NCBI RefSeq assembly: GCF_002220865.2
Contig: NZ_NHRJ02000002.1
Span: forward strand, 310,001-374,000
From: Paenibacillus xerothermodurans
GTDB lineage: Bacteria; Bacillota; Bacilli; Paenibacillales; NBRC-103111
DNA length: 64,000 bases
Reading direction: 5' to 3'
Position 1 is the first letter of the stretch. Each line of letters starts with the position of its first letter. Position numbers and translations under genes: made by a program. Shown here piece by piece: positions 53,810 to 62,328 of this stretch. The notes beneath the pieces were generated by a model. That model did no database searches, was not told the DNA's origin, and saw only the letters and a list, made by a program, of their open reading frames with translations.

Positions 53810-56800
53810 CTAACTTTTGTCTACATTAAAATATCTCGCTTCCGGGTGGGCGAAAACTATGGCGGATACGGATGCCTCCGGCTCCATCATGCTGCCTTCG
53901 GTTAACTCCACGCCAATGTCCTCAGGCTGTAACAGCGCAAACAACTGCTGCTGATCATCTAGATCAGGGCAGGCTGGATAGCCAAAGGAAAAACGTTGGC
54001 CGCGGTATTTCGCACCGAACCGTTCCTGCATGGTCATGCTAGCCGGATCAGGGAAGCCCCAAACGTCACGCATCATTTCATGCACCCGTTCGGCTAACGC
54101 CTCGGCTATCTCCAATGCGGTAGACTGCAGTGCATGCGAGCGTAAGTAGTCCCCGTTCTCCCGTAACTCCCTGGCTTTTTCATTGATGCCATGTCCGGCA
54201 GTAACCACCAAGAAACCGACATAGTCCATTTCTCCGCTGTCTACGGATTTCAAATAATCCGCCAAACACAAATATGGTTCCGTCTCCTGACGCGGGAAGG
54301 AAAATGTCTGCAATACCTTAGAGGGCTCAGACGGTTCATACACCAACACATCGTTACCGGACGATTGAGCCGGAAAAAAGCGGTACATCCCGTGCGCACG
54401 GATAGTGCCCTCTTTTTGCGCTTCAGCGAGAATTCCATCCACTGTTTCCTTGAGTTGGACTGCCTTTGGATCCTGCTCGGCGAGCAGCTTATCCACTTTC
54501 CCCTTCAAGCCCAGATGATGACCAAGCAGCATCTGCATGTTAATATACGGCATTATATGACTGATCGGGTAGTCCCGAATGACACGGCGCTCCAAGTCAG
54601 GCGGCGTCTGCACCGGCACAGTTCTGTCGACAGAGGAGGATTTTACCCGAGTAAGCGTCGGCATGCTCCGCTCCTTCTTACCCGCTTCCATGACATCGGA
54701 TTCCTTGCTGTCACGCAGTTCTTTAATCAACTGCTCCCGTTGCGCAGGATCACTTAGCTTGTTAGCGATATCCAAACCGTCCATGGCATCCTTCGCGTAC
54801 AGCACCATGCCTTCATATTCAGGCGCGATGCGGGTCTTAGTGAATTTGCGGGTTAATGCGGCCCCGCCGACGAGGATCGGCACATCGATGCCTGCGTTTT
54901 TCAAATCCTGGGCGGTGATTACCATCTGCTGCGCCGACTTGACCAGCAATCCGGATAAGCCGATAGCATCCGGCTGCTCCTGTCTGAACGCCTCAATCAG
55001 CTGCTCCGGCGGCACCTTGATACCTAGATTGATAATTTGATACCCATTATTGGATAAAATGATTTCTACCAAGTTTTTCCCGATATCATGGACGTCGCCT
55101 TTTACGGTGGCCAGAATGATCTTGCCCTTTACAGCTGATTCATTCTTCTCCATAAATTGCTCGAGATGCGCAACTGAAGCTTTCATCACTTCAGCGCTTT
55201 GCAGCACCTCTGCTACGATCAACTCATTGTTGTTAAAGAGACGGCCGACTTCTTCCATCCCTTGCATTAATGGACCATTGATAATTGCCAAAGGCGCGTA
55301 CTTCTTCATCGCTTCATCAAGATCAGGAATCAAGCCTTCTTTCGTGCCTTCCACCACATAGGCAGCCAGCCGTTCCTCCAGCGTTTGATTCGAAATCTTC
55401 TCTTTCTTTTCGACCTTTTTCACACGGAAGTGAGCGACAAATTCGGCCAATGTGTCATCGTTGGTGTTATAGATGAGGTTTTCCGCCAACACTCTCTCTT
55501 CCTCAGGAATAGACGCATAGCGCTCCAACGCCTCAGTGTTCACGATAGCGTAATCCAGACCGGCTTTGGTGCAGTGATATAAATATACGGCGTTTAAAAC
55601 TTCTCTGCCCGCCGGTGGAAGTCCGAAGGAGATATTGCTTAAGCCCAGTATCGTCTTGCACTCAGGGTATTTCTCCTTGATCATGCGGATGCCCTCAAGC
55701 GTTTCAACGGCCGAACCGATATACTGGGGATCACCGGAACCTATAGGGAACATGTTCGGGTCAAAAATAATATCATGCGGCTTCAAGCCATACTTATTCA
55801 CAAGCAAATCGTACGCACGGTCCGCCACTTCCATTTTGGCCTGCCGCGATACAGCCTGTCCCCGCTCATCAATCAGGATCATGACGACCGCCGCACCGTA
55901 TTTGTGGATGAGAGGGACAATTTTTTCGAACTTCGTTTCACCGTCTTCGAGGTTAATCGAGTTGATAATTGCTTTGCCTTGAGAATATTTAAGACCAAGC
56001 TCGATGATGTGGTCATAGGTAGAGTCAACCATCAGCGGAGCCTTTACTTTCTTCACCACTTCTTTCAAAAAGCTCTCCATGGCGTACGCTTCATCTATGT
56101 CGGTGTCTTGCAGGTTAATGTCCACGATCTGGGCTCCATTTTTGACTTGTGCACGCGCAATTTCGGAGCCTTCTTCGAATTTCCCTTCCTTAATTAAACG
56201 CTTGAACTTCCGCGATCCTGAAATGTTCGTTCTCTCTCCGACCAGATAAGGGCGGTTCGCTTCTTCTATGAACACCGCGTCAATGCCTGACAACGCAGGC
56301 AGATGCGGCTCAGCCTGCCGACGCGGCTGATAAGAGGACAGCGTCTCCGCCATCGCCCGAATATGTTCAGGGGTCGTTCCGCAGCAGCCGCCTGCGATAT
56401 TCAGCCAACCCTGCTCGGCGAAACCGGCAAGCTTCTTAGCCAGCGACTCCGGCGACTCATGGTACTTCCCGTTTTCGTCGGGCAGTCCGGCGTTGGGATA
56501 GCAGCTTACCGCAGTGTCCGCCAGATCAGACAAACTGCGGATGTGATCACGCATAAATTCCGGGCCTGTGGCGCAATTGAGTCCGACGGATATTGGCTTC
56601 AGGTGCTCTAACGATACGTAGAATGCATCAATGGTTTGCCCCGCCAACGTCGTACCCATAGGCTCTATCGTCCCCGAAATCATGATGGGCAGCTCGACAC
56701 CACAGGTTTCGAACGCTCTCCGAATTCCTATGCTGCCTGCCTTCACGTTCAACGTATCTTGAGATGTTTCAAGCAGCAGCGCGTCCACACCACCTTCTAT

Positions 56801-57253
56801 CAGCGCCATTGCTTGTTCGTAATAACTGTCGGTCAGTTCATCGAAGGTAACACCGCCTGTGACAGACAGCGTTTTCGTCGTAGGCCCCATCGCACCGGCG
56901 ACGTATCTGGGCCACTCGGGTGTGCTGAATCTGTTGGCTGCTTCAACAGCCAAGCGGGCAGCTGCGAGATTCAGCTCTCTTGCACGCTCCGGTATATCGT
57001 AATCTGCCAGAACTACACTTGTGGCGCCAAATGTATTGGTCTCGATCATATCCGCACCGGCGGCAAAGTAAGCTTCGTGTACTTTTGAAATAACGTCCGG
57101 ACGAGTGACAACCAGGATTTCATTGCATCCCTCCCAGTCCGGTCCGCCGAAATCGTCTGCGGTCAAGTCTTCCTGTTGAATCATGGTACCCATTGCGCCG
57201 TCCAAAATCATGATCTTTTTTTGTAATTGTTCTTGCAATGAAGGTTTAATCAT
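53810..57253 (-). CDS. metH: Cobalamin-dependent methionine synthase
   Basis: A 1147-residue full-length MetH. In order: Hcy-binding domain with zinc cysteines (NCATGP and GGCCGTTPEH), pterin-binding domain (VDINLQDTDIDE), B12 cap and cobalamin domain with axial His in KGDVHDIGKN, then the AdoMet activation domain (RFSFGYPACPD). It transfers the methyl group of methyltetrahydrofolate to homocysteine. The ATG at 57253 follows AAGGAAG by 8 nt. No S-box or cobalamin riboswitch was recognised upstream. Confidence 0.95.
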   Translation of the reverse strand: MIKPSLQEQLQKKIMILDGAMGTMIQQEDLTADDFGGPDWEGCNEILVVTRPDVISKVHEAYFAAGADMIETNTFGATSVVLADYDIPERARELNLAAARLAVEAANRFSTPEWPRYVAGAMGPTTKTLSVTGGVTFDELTDSYYEQAMALIEGGVDALLLETSQDTLNVKAGSIGIRRAFETCGVELPIMISGTIEPMGTTLAGQTIDAFYVSLEHLKPISVGLNCATGPEFMRDHIRSLSDLADTAVSCYPNAGLPDENGKYHESPESLAKKLAGFAEQGWLNIAGGCCGTTPEHIRAMAETLSSYQPRRQAEPHLPALSGIDAVFIEEANRPYLVGERTNISGSRKFKRLIKEGKFEEGSEIARAQVKNGAQIVDINLQDTDIDEAYAMESFLKEVVKKVKAPLMVDSTYDHIIELGLKYSQGKAIINSINLEDGETKFEKIVPLIHKYGAAVVMILIDERGQAVSRQAKMEVADRAYDLLVNKYGLKPHDIIFDPNMFPIGSGDPQYIGSAVETLEGIRMIKEKYPECKTILGLSNISFGLPPAGREVLNAVYLYHCTKAGLDYAIVNTEALERYASIPEEERVLAENLIYNTNDDTLAEFVAHFRVKKVEKKEKISNQTLEERLAAYVVEGTKEGLIPDLDEAMKKYAPLAIINGPLMQGMEEVGRLFNNNELIVAEVLQSAEVMKASVAHLEQFMEKNESAVKGKIILATVKGDVHDIGKNLVEIILSNNGYQIINLGIKVPPEQLIEAFRQEQPDAIGLSGLLVKSAQQMVITAQDLKNAGIDVPILVGGAALTRKFTKTRIAPEYEGMVLYAKDAMDGLDIANKLSDPAQREQLIKELRDSKESDVMEAGKKERSMPTLTRVKSSSVDRTVPVQTPPDLERRVIRDYPISHIMPYINMQMLLGHHLGLKGKVDKLLAEQDPKAVQLKETVDGILAEAQKEGTIRAHGMYRFFPAQSSGNDVLVYEPSEPSKVLQTFSFPRQETEPYLCLADYLKSVDSGEMDYVGFLVVTAGHGINEKARELRENGDYLRSHALQSTALEIAEALAERVHEMMRDVWGFPDPASMTMQERFGAKYRGQRFSFGYPACPDLDDQQQLFALLQPEDIGVELTEGSMMEPEASVSAIVFAHPEARYFNVDKS

Positions 57254-57381
57254 AAGCGTTCTTCCTTTCAACGACATCCGTCCAATGACTCCACGAATAC
57301 ATGAGATAAATGTAAAACTAAGTGTAACAGAAACCTTTACTCCTGAAAAGGTAATCCTAACGCTTTCTAGCGGCCGGTATC

Positions 57382-57401
57382 ATAATTCCTATCGGAATTA
57401 T
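57382..57401. promoter_or_regulatory. Perfect dyad between metH and mtnD (operator candidate)
   Basis: ATAATTCC-TATC-GGAATTAT, an 8-bp perfect inverted repeat. It lies about 13 nt upstream of the mtnD -35 and 129 nt upstream of the metH start. The half ATNGGAATTW resembles, from memory, part of the CymR consensus, but the full spacing does not fit. Confidence 0.55.
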
Positions 57402-57413
57402 CATATTTATGCA

Positions 57414-57442
57414 TCGACAGACGATGTGTATTCCACTATAAT
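57414..57442 (+). promoter_or_regulatory. SigA-type promoter of mtnD
   Basis: TCGACA, 17-nt spacer, TATAAT (57437-57442), about 42 nt before the mtnD start. Confidence 0.65.
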
Positions 57443-57483
57443 ACAGGTTAGAACTCATATAATTATTGGAAAGAGGGATGACA

Positions 57484-58026
57484 ATGGCTGAAATTCGCAT
57501 TCGTCACACCAACGCTCGCATCTCTGGCGAAGACAATGTCAAAGCATTTTTAGAGAAACAAGAGGTATTGTACGAGCACTGGGATGCCAACAAGCTGCCT
57601 GATGCATTAAAAGAGAAATTTGTATTAACTGACGAGGAAAAAGCGGAGATCCTAGCTACCTATGACGATGAAATCAGAGATTTGGCAAGCCGCCGCGGCT
57701 ACCTGACTTGGGACGTCATCGCCCTGTCCGACGCGACACCGAATCTTGACGAGCTGCTGAAAAAATTCGAGCAGGTTCACACTCACACGGAAGATGAAGT
57801 GCGTGCGATCACTGCCGGCAAAGGCATTTTTATTATTAAAGGTACTGATGACGTCGGATACTTCGATGTCGAATTGGAGGCCGGTGACGTGATCTCGGTG
57901 CCCGAGCACAAACCACACTTCTTTACACTGATGGAAAACCGTAAGATTGTTGCGGTGCGTTTGTTCATCGAAACAGAAGGCTGGATTGCACACCCATTCA
58001 CCGACCCTTCATTCCAAAACGCATAG
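57484..58026 (+). CDS. mtnD: Acireductone dioxygenase
   Basis: A 180-residue cupin of the methionine salvage pathway that splits acireductone to 2-keto-4-methylthiobutyrate and formate. Metal ligands: HTHTEDEVR (two His, Glu) and the later His in PEHKPHFFTL. The sequence resembles Bacillus MtnD closely (LTDEEKAEIL, SRRGYLTWDVIALSD). The ATG at 57484 has AAAGAGGG 7 nt upstream. No other mtn genes occur in the window; it is divergent from metH, which makes methionine. Confidence 0.9.
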   Translation: MAEIRIRHTNARISGEDNVKAFLEKQEVLYEHWDANKLPDALKEKFVLTDEEKAEILATYDDEIRDLASRRGYLTWDVIALSDATPNLDELLKKFEQVHTHTEDEVRAITAGKGIFIIKGTDDVGYFDVELEAGDVISVPEHKPHFFTLMENRKIVAVRLFIETEGWIAHPFTDPSFQNA

Positions 58027-58039
58027 CTCACAGATGACA

Positions 58040-58143
58040 AAAAACCCGGCATCCACAAGTGGTGAACAGCCGCTGTAAGCAGGCACATTGCTAAACGTGT
58101 CCGACTTATTTGGCATAGTTCATAATAGGGGTGACGGGTTTTT
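58040..58143. terminator. Unusually long imperfect hairpin / bidirectional terminator
   Basis: About 32 paired positions: AAAAACCCG with CGGGTTTTT, CATCC with GGGGTG (G-U), TGAAC with GTTCA, GCC with GGC, GTAAG with CTTAT, GG-ACA with TGT-CC, loop near 58088-58097. Poly-A and poly-T edges make it a terminator for both convergent genes. Confidence 0.6.
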
Positions 58144-58154
58144 CATTTTAGGAG

Positions 58155-58949
58155 CTAATTCACTGCCGCAATAATTGCTTCAATTTCCCGCAAATCCGTG
58201 ATTTCGTGTGCTGGTATGACATCACCGGTGTGCTGCATGCCGTGGCGATTAATCCATATATTCCTCATGCCCACACGATGGGAACCAAGGATATCAGTAG
58301 TCAGTTTATCCCCCACCATAACACCCTCGTCCGATGTAATACCCAACAACGCCATAGCATGATGAAAAATAGAAGCAGCCGGCTTGCCTTCGCCGAAATT
58401 GCCGGAGATCACAATGTGATCGAAGTAAGGGGCCAGCTGTGGCACGCCTGCCAGCTTCTCCTTTTGCAGATCAGGTGAGCCGTTCGTGAGCAGCAGTAAT
58501 TTATACCGACCCTTCAGTTGCTCAAGCACCTCGAACGTTTCATCGTATACGATCGGCCGCTTCCGCCGTTCTGCCGGGAACAGCTCGCCAAGACGATAAC
58601 CTAACTCCGGATCGTCAACGCCAAGAGCTGTCAGCCCCTGCGTCCACGAAGCCGTGCGGTATGCCGGCGCCAGCCGCTGCAGCTCACGAAAATTCTCATC
58701 GTGGCCTTCTGTGAAATTCGCCCATAAACCCTCGAACGGATTAATCCCTATCATCTGGGTGAACGGAAATGTCTCGTACGATTCGTAGAGTGCTCTTGCC
58801 TCTCTGCGCACAGCCTGTTCCAAAGCGACAGGGTCGACCGACACATGCGTTGCAGCCTCTTCACATGTAGCTTTGAAAGCCTCTCTTACGCTACGTTCAT
58901 CCCACAGCAGTGTGTCATCCAAATCAAATAACAGTGCTTGAATACTCAT
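58155..58949 (-). CDS. HAD-family hydrolase
   Basis: A 264-residue haloacid dehalogenase-like phosphatase with a helical cap: nucleophile motif FDLDDTLL, motif II LLLLTNGSPD, Lys in FGEGKPAASIF and motif IV VMVGDKLTTDI. It resembles YsaA/YjjG-type proteins, which dephosphorylate nucleotides or sugar phosphates; substrate unknown. The gene follows a membrane protein gene by about 70 nt. Confidence 0.85.
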   Translation of the reverse strand: MSIQALLFDLDDTLLWDERSVREAFKATCEEAATHVSVDPVALEQAVRREARALYESYETFPFTQMIGINPFEGLWANFTEGHDENFRELQRLAPAYRTASWTQGLTALGVDDPELGYRLGELFPAERRKRPIVYDETFEVLEQLKGRYKLLLLTNGSPDLQKEKLAGVPQLAPYFDHIVISGNFGEGKPAASIFHHAMALLGITSDEGVMVGDKLTTDILGSHRVGMRNIWINRHGMQHTGDVIPAHEITDLREIEAIIAAVN

Positions 58950-59018
58950 TGTGTCCGTCCTCTTCTCCTATGAAATGCTGCTTCCTGCGTGGTCATGCGC
59001 CAATAATCCCGGCACCGG

Positions 59019-59531
59019 CTAGCGTTCCGATTTAAACGTAACCGAGTTCCGCTCGGCAAACTCCTTCAACCGTTCAGCCAGAGCATGAATGTCCATACGA
59101 TGATAAAAACGCGAGAACACCCAATTCCCGCCTTTGCCGCGCAGTGAAATGAGCGCGGAATCTCTGCCTATCGAAATCTCTTGAATGTCCGCGGCTTCCA
59201 CTCTCTTATTGCCTGTAAACCGGCGCGTTATCAGAAAATTTTTACCAATTTGTAGAAACGGCCGACGAACCCAAAAAATGAACAATCCCAGCAGGATATA
59301 ACTTCCGCCTGTCAGCCAATACAAAGTCGCATCCTGTTGCGTGCCCCGAAGCGCCACAAAGCAAAATATGCCGACAGCAATTAAAAAGATAGGCAGCGTC
59401 CAACTGCGTCCCTTAATCGTCACCGATGCATCTGACACCGTTTCACTCAATAGCGGCCGGCCGTGCTTTTTCCTGCTTTTGTTGATGGTTTTAGTGTTCT
59501 TCTGTACCATCCGTTCCCACTTACGTGACAT
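59019..59531 (-). CDS. Two-helix membrane protein with a PH-like domain
   Basis: A 170-residue protein: a basic N-terminus (KNTKTINKSRKKHGR), two membrane helices (WTLPIFLIAVGIFCFVAL and WLTGGSYILLGLFIFWV), and a C-terminal beta-rich part (LISLRGKGGNWVFSRFY) that may be a bacterial PH-like domain. GAGGAG precedes the ATG. Function unknown. In a unit with the aldo/keto reductase upstream (31 nt). Confidence 0.68.
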   Translation of the reverse strand: MSRKWERMVQKNTKTINKSRKKHGRPLLSETVSDASVTIKGRSWTLPIFLIAVGIFCFVALRGTQQDATLYWLTGGSYILLGLFIFWVRRPFLQIGKNFLITRRFTGNKRVEAADIQEISIGRDSALISLRGKGGNWVFSRFYHRMDIHALAERLKEFAERNSVTFKSER

Positions 59532-59562
59532 AGCTTGTCTCCTCGCAGCTATTTATTGTGTG

Positions 59563-60552
59563 TTATATCCGCCGTTTGAACTTATCGATAAAACGGTTCG
59601 GGTAGTCGTACTCCAACGCGCTGACCGCATCCAAGCGATGCCATTGCTCGTCGGTTAGCCTCCAACCAACGGCTCCCATATTCTCGTCGTACTGCTCTAG
59701 AGTGCTTGCTCCAAAGATTGGGGAGGTGATACCTTGTTGGTGAATCAGCCAATTCAGTGCAACTTGAACAGGTGTTTTACCAATGTCCTCTGCCACAGAT
59801 ATAACCTCATCAAGGATGCGGAAATTCCGCTCCGTGCCGCGCCGCTGCCAGCTGCTTTCCCCTGCGTCCACTGACAGTCTGCCATGCAATGGCTTCTCGC
59901 CGCGCACGTATTTACCTGTCAAAAATCCGCCGCCGATTGGGGCCCACGGAATAACTCCCACGTTTTCCTCGACACATAAAGGTAGAAGTTCACTGTCCAT
60001 TTGCCGGCTCACCAGACTGTACTGCTGTTGAATGGAAATGAAACGGGTATAACGATTGAAATCACTGTGACTCAGGCTTTTCATCAATTGATACGCCAAA
60101 AAATTGGAGCATCCAATGTATCTGATCTTTCCAGATGTCACCAGATCATCCAATGTGCGCAATGTCTCATCTATTGGCGTAATGTGATCCCATGTATGTA
60201 CCTGATATAAATCGATATAATCAGTCTTCAATCTACGCAGGCTTGCTTCAACGCCATCTAAAATGTGCTTTCGTGACAATCCCGCGTGATTGATATTATC
60301 TCCCGTGGCGAAGCGAACCTTGGTGGCCAAGATAACATCCGACCGCCGGTCGCGAATAGCTTGTCCCGCTATTTCTTCAGAGCGGCCGCCAGCATATACG
60401 TCGGCCGTGTCCAAGAAATTACCGCCAGCGTCCAAAAACCTGTGTATCATCGTTGTTGCATCCGCTTCATTGGTGGCTTTGCCGAAAGTCATGGTACCCA
60501 AACAAAGCTCAGACACGGCAATCCCGCTTTTACCTAACACCCGAAAATGCAT
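59563..60552 (-). CDS. Aldo/keto reductase
   Basis: A 329-residue aldo/keto reductase of the YajO/Kv-beta-like group: LCLGTMTFGKATNE, catalytic Asp and Tyr in FLDTADVYAGGRSEE, Lys in ILATKVRF, His in LYQVHTWDH, and the coenzyme motif IFGASTLEQYDEN. Differs clearly from the copy at 4.3 kb. The ATG at 60552 has GAGGGAG upstream. It follows ynzC by 17 nt, so it may be partly SOS-driven by readthrough. Confidence 0.87.
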   Translation of the reverse strand: MHFRVLGKSGIAVSELCLGTMTFGKATNEADATTMIHRFLDAGGNFLDTADVYAGGRSEEIAGQAIRDRRSDVILATKVRFATGDNINHAGLSRKHILDGVEASLRRLKTDYIDLYQVHTWDHITPIDETLRTLDDLVTSGKIRYIGCSNFLAYQLMKSLSHSDFNRYTRFISIQQQYSLVSRQMDSELLPLCVEENVGVIPWAPIGGGFLTGKYVRGEKPLHGRLSVDAGESSWQRRGTERNFRILDEVISVAEDIGKTPVQVALNWLIHQQGITSPIFGASTLEQYDENMGAVGWRLTDEQWHRLDAVSALEYDYPNRFIDKFKRRI

Positions 60553-60569
60553 AGAGCTCCCTCTCACCC

Positions 60570-60770
60570 CTACTTACGCTTCTCGTCCCCGTCAACGATA
60601 GTGATGTTATCCAACTGGTCACGGACCGACGTTTTGAAGCCCTCGATATACCGCTTTCGCAGCACAGCGCGTTCTTCCAACTCCGCCTCGGTCAAGCCTT
60701 CGGCTTTGGCCTTACGGGCCAGTTCATTAATACGTTTTACATCTTGCTCATGTTGCGTTTCATTACTCAT
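60570..60770 (-). CDS. ynzC: DUF896 protein YnzC
   Basis: A 66-residue helical-hairpin protein: INELARKAKAEGLTEAELEE and LRKRYIEGFKTSVRDQL, the DUF896 signature. In Bacillus ynzC lies in the LexA-controlled yneA-yneB-ynzC operon. Here yneB is absent and a 130-nt gap follows yneA. GGGAGG precedes the ATG at 60770. Confidence 0.9.
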   Translation of the reverse strand: MSNETQHEQDVKRINELARKAKAEGLTEAELEERAVLRKRYIEGFKTSVRDQLDNITIVDGDEKRK

Positions 60771-60900
60771 ACGATCCTCCCGGTTATCGAACCTATACCG
60801 CTTAACACGGTGCTCAACGCCAAATCGGTAGTCAGAACACCACATTCTACTTTGACATTCCCACATGCTATTGTCAAGAGGCGCACAGCCTCCACGCGGG

Positions 60901-61302
60901 TCACGGCAGCCTTAGAATCTGCCCTATCTGTAGTGTGCTGGAGGCTAAGTCGTTCAGTGTTCTGATTTCATTCATATAGTCTCGGACATTTTGTCCTTGT
61001 TCTACATTCTCGTTTGCGATATCCCACAATGTGTCTCCCGGCACTACCTCGACCGTCCGTGACATTTCGCTTTCGTCGGCCGCTGCGTGAACGTCCTGCT
61101 CAACGCCCACGAATGCGAGGCAGACCGTCAGAATCACAATAATCACAAACGCTCCAAGCAAGCCAAAAACGCGCATAAGACTATGATTGGTACCGCTATG
61201 GCCAGACGTGCCTATCGATGGCGCGGAGAGACGACGGCGCATCGCACCCATTGCTTTCGCTGATGGTGTAGACTTATGTAACAGTTGTTCATTCATAAAC
61301 AT
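60901..61302 (-). CDS. yneA: LysM cell-division inhibitor YneA-like
   Basis: A 133-residue protein with a cytoplasmic N-terminus, one membrane helix (LLGAFVIIVILTVCLAFVG, about residues 48-66), and an extracellular LysM domain (VVPGDTLWDIANEN). YneA blocks septation during the SOS response. The ATG at 61302 has GGGGGAT about 11 nt upstream. Divergent from lexA, with LexA boxes covering the shared control region. Confidence 0.85.
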   Translation of the reverse strand: MFMNEQLLHKSTPSAKAMGAMRRRLSAPSIGTSGHSGTNHSLMRVFGLLGAFVIIVILTVCLAFVGVEQDVHAAADESEMSRTVEVVPGDTLWDIANENVEQGQNVRDYMNEIRTLNDLASSTLQIGQILRLP

Positions 61303-61317
61303 GTAAAATCAATCCCC

Positions 61318-61331
61318 CAAACAAGTGTTCT
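61318..61331. promoter_or_regulatory. LexA box A (imperfect)
   Basis: CAAACAAGTGTTCT, one change from the CGAAC half. It lies in the yneA leader just downstream of its -10. Confidence 0.6.
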
Positions 61332-61338
61332 TGTTTTT

Positions 61339-61367
61339 AAGTTAACACGAACATTTGTTTGTGTCAA
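61339..61367 (-). promoter_or_regulatory. yneA promoter
   Basis: On the minus strand TTGACA (61367-61362), 17-nt spacer, TAACTT (61344-61339). LexA box B fills the spacer, so LexA would occlude the promoter. Confidence 0.65.
61348..61361. promoter_or_regulatory. LexA box B
   Basis: CGAACATTTGTTTG, a full match to the Bacillus consensus CGAAC-N4-GTTYG. Confidence 0.85.
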
Positions 61368-61376
61368 TCATCCTCT

Positions 61377-61390
61377 CGAACTTATGTTTG
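61377..61390. promoter_or_regulatory. LexA box C
   Basis: CGAACTTATGTTTG, a full consensus match, overlapping the -35 of lexA. Confidence 0.85.
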
Positions 61391-61416
61391 TACGAACTCC
61401 GGTTCTGTGTTATACT
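61388..61416 (+). promoter_or_regulatory. lexA promoter
   Basis: TTGTAC, 17-nt spacer, TATACT (61411-61416), overlapped by LexA boxes C and D; about 36 nt before the lexA start. Confidence 0.65.
61393..61406. promoter_or_regulatory. LexA box D (near-consensus)
   Basis: CGAACTCCGGTTCT, good left half and near-consensus right half, within the lexA promoter spacer. Confidence 0.75.
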
Positions 61417-61451
61417 TTCAAATAATTATTACCAATATTGGAGTGATACTG

Positions 61452-62075
61452 ATGAGCAAATTGTCCAGCCGGCAGCTGGCGATACTGGATTTTATCAAGC
61501 ATGAAGTGAAAGACAAGGGCTACCCTCCTTCCGTGCGTGAGATCGGAGAAGCCGTGGGCCTAGCATCCAGCTCAACAGTACACGGACATTTGGAACGTTT
61601 GGAGAAAAAAGGACTTATTCGACGCGATCCTACCAAACCGCGCGCAATAGAGATCACCGACGGCACCCTCGCCGAGGGTGGTGAATTTGATCTTACCGTC
61701 GCGAGAGTGCCTTTGATCGGCCGTGTCACAGCCGGTATCCCCATCACGGCCACGGAAAACATTGAAGATTACTTTCCGCTCCCGAGCCACTACGTTGGAG
61801 ATTATAATGTATTTATGCTTAGTGTGGTAGGCAACAGTATGATAGACGCCGGTATCCATGACGGGGACTATGTTATCGTACGCCAACAGCAATCGGCAAA
61901 CAATGGAGACATCGTGGTCGCCATGACGGAGGATGATGAGGCTACGGTTAAACGTTTTTTCAAGGAAAAGGACCACATCCGGCTGCAGCCGGAGAATGCT
62001 GCGATGGAACCGATACTGCTGAAGCAGGTCACTATTCTTGGCCGGGTGGTAGGGTTATTTCGGGACATCCATTAA
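61452..62075 (+). CDS. lexA: SOS repressor LexA
   Basis: A 207-residue repressor: N-terminal winged helix ([20 protein letters not shown]), the Ala94-Gly95 self-cleavage site in VTAGIP, catalytic Ser129 (GNSMIDAG) and Lys167 (ATVKRFF). ATG at 61452 with GGAGTG 6-7 nt upstream. Autorepression is implied by the boxes in its promoter. Confidence 0.96.
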   Translation: MSKLSSRQLAILDFIKHEVKDKGYPPSVREIGEAVGLASSSTVHGHLERLEKKGLIRRDPTKPRAIEITDGTLAEGGEFDLTVARVPLIGRVTAGIPITATENIEDYFPLPSHYVGDYNVFMLSVVGNSMIDAGIHDGDYVIVRQQQSANNGDIVVAMTEDDEATVKRFFKEKDHIRLQPENAAMEPILLKQVTILGRVVGLFRDIH

Positions 62076-62125
62076 AGGCGTAACAAGCAAATTGCTTAGC
62101 AGTATTCGGAGTCAGTGAGAACGAG

Positions 62126-62172
62126 CAAGAGCCAATAATCACGTGGCACGTGATCATTGGCTCTTGTTTTTT
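62126..62172 (+). terminator. Strong intrinsic terminator after lexA
   Basis: CAAGAGCCAAT and ATCACGT pair with ACGTGAT and ATTGGCTCTTG; six T follow. Confidence 0.9.
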
Positions 62173-62225
62173 GTATTCCCGCTTACTGCTGAAAATCACC
62201 GCAGCGCAATCAGTGATTGAAAATG

Positions 62226-62272
62226 AAAAACAGCCCCTACCGATGAACGCAAGTTCAGTAGACAGGAGCTGC
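62226..62272 (-). terminator. Intrinsic terminator after glnA
   Basis: CAGC-CC-CTAC-GATGAAC pairs with GTTCA-GTAG-GG-GCTG around a GCAA loop (62231-62272), followed by TTTTT on the minus strand. Confidence 0.78.
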
Positions 62273-62328
62273 CGTGTTCGGAACAGCTCAGTGCTAGGCT
62301 CGTCGCACCAGCCCACACTGGCGCATTT

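Noticed and set aside
57254-57483. S-box (SAM) or cobalamin riboswitch upstream of metH
   Set aside because: Conserved core sequences of either riboswitch were not found.
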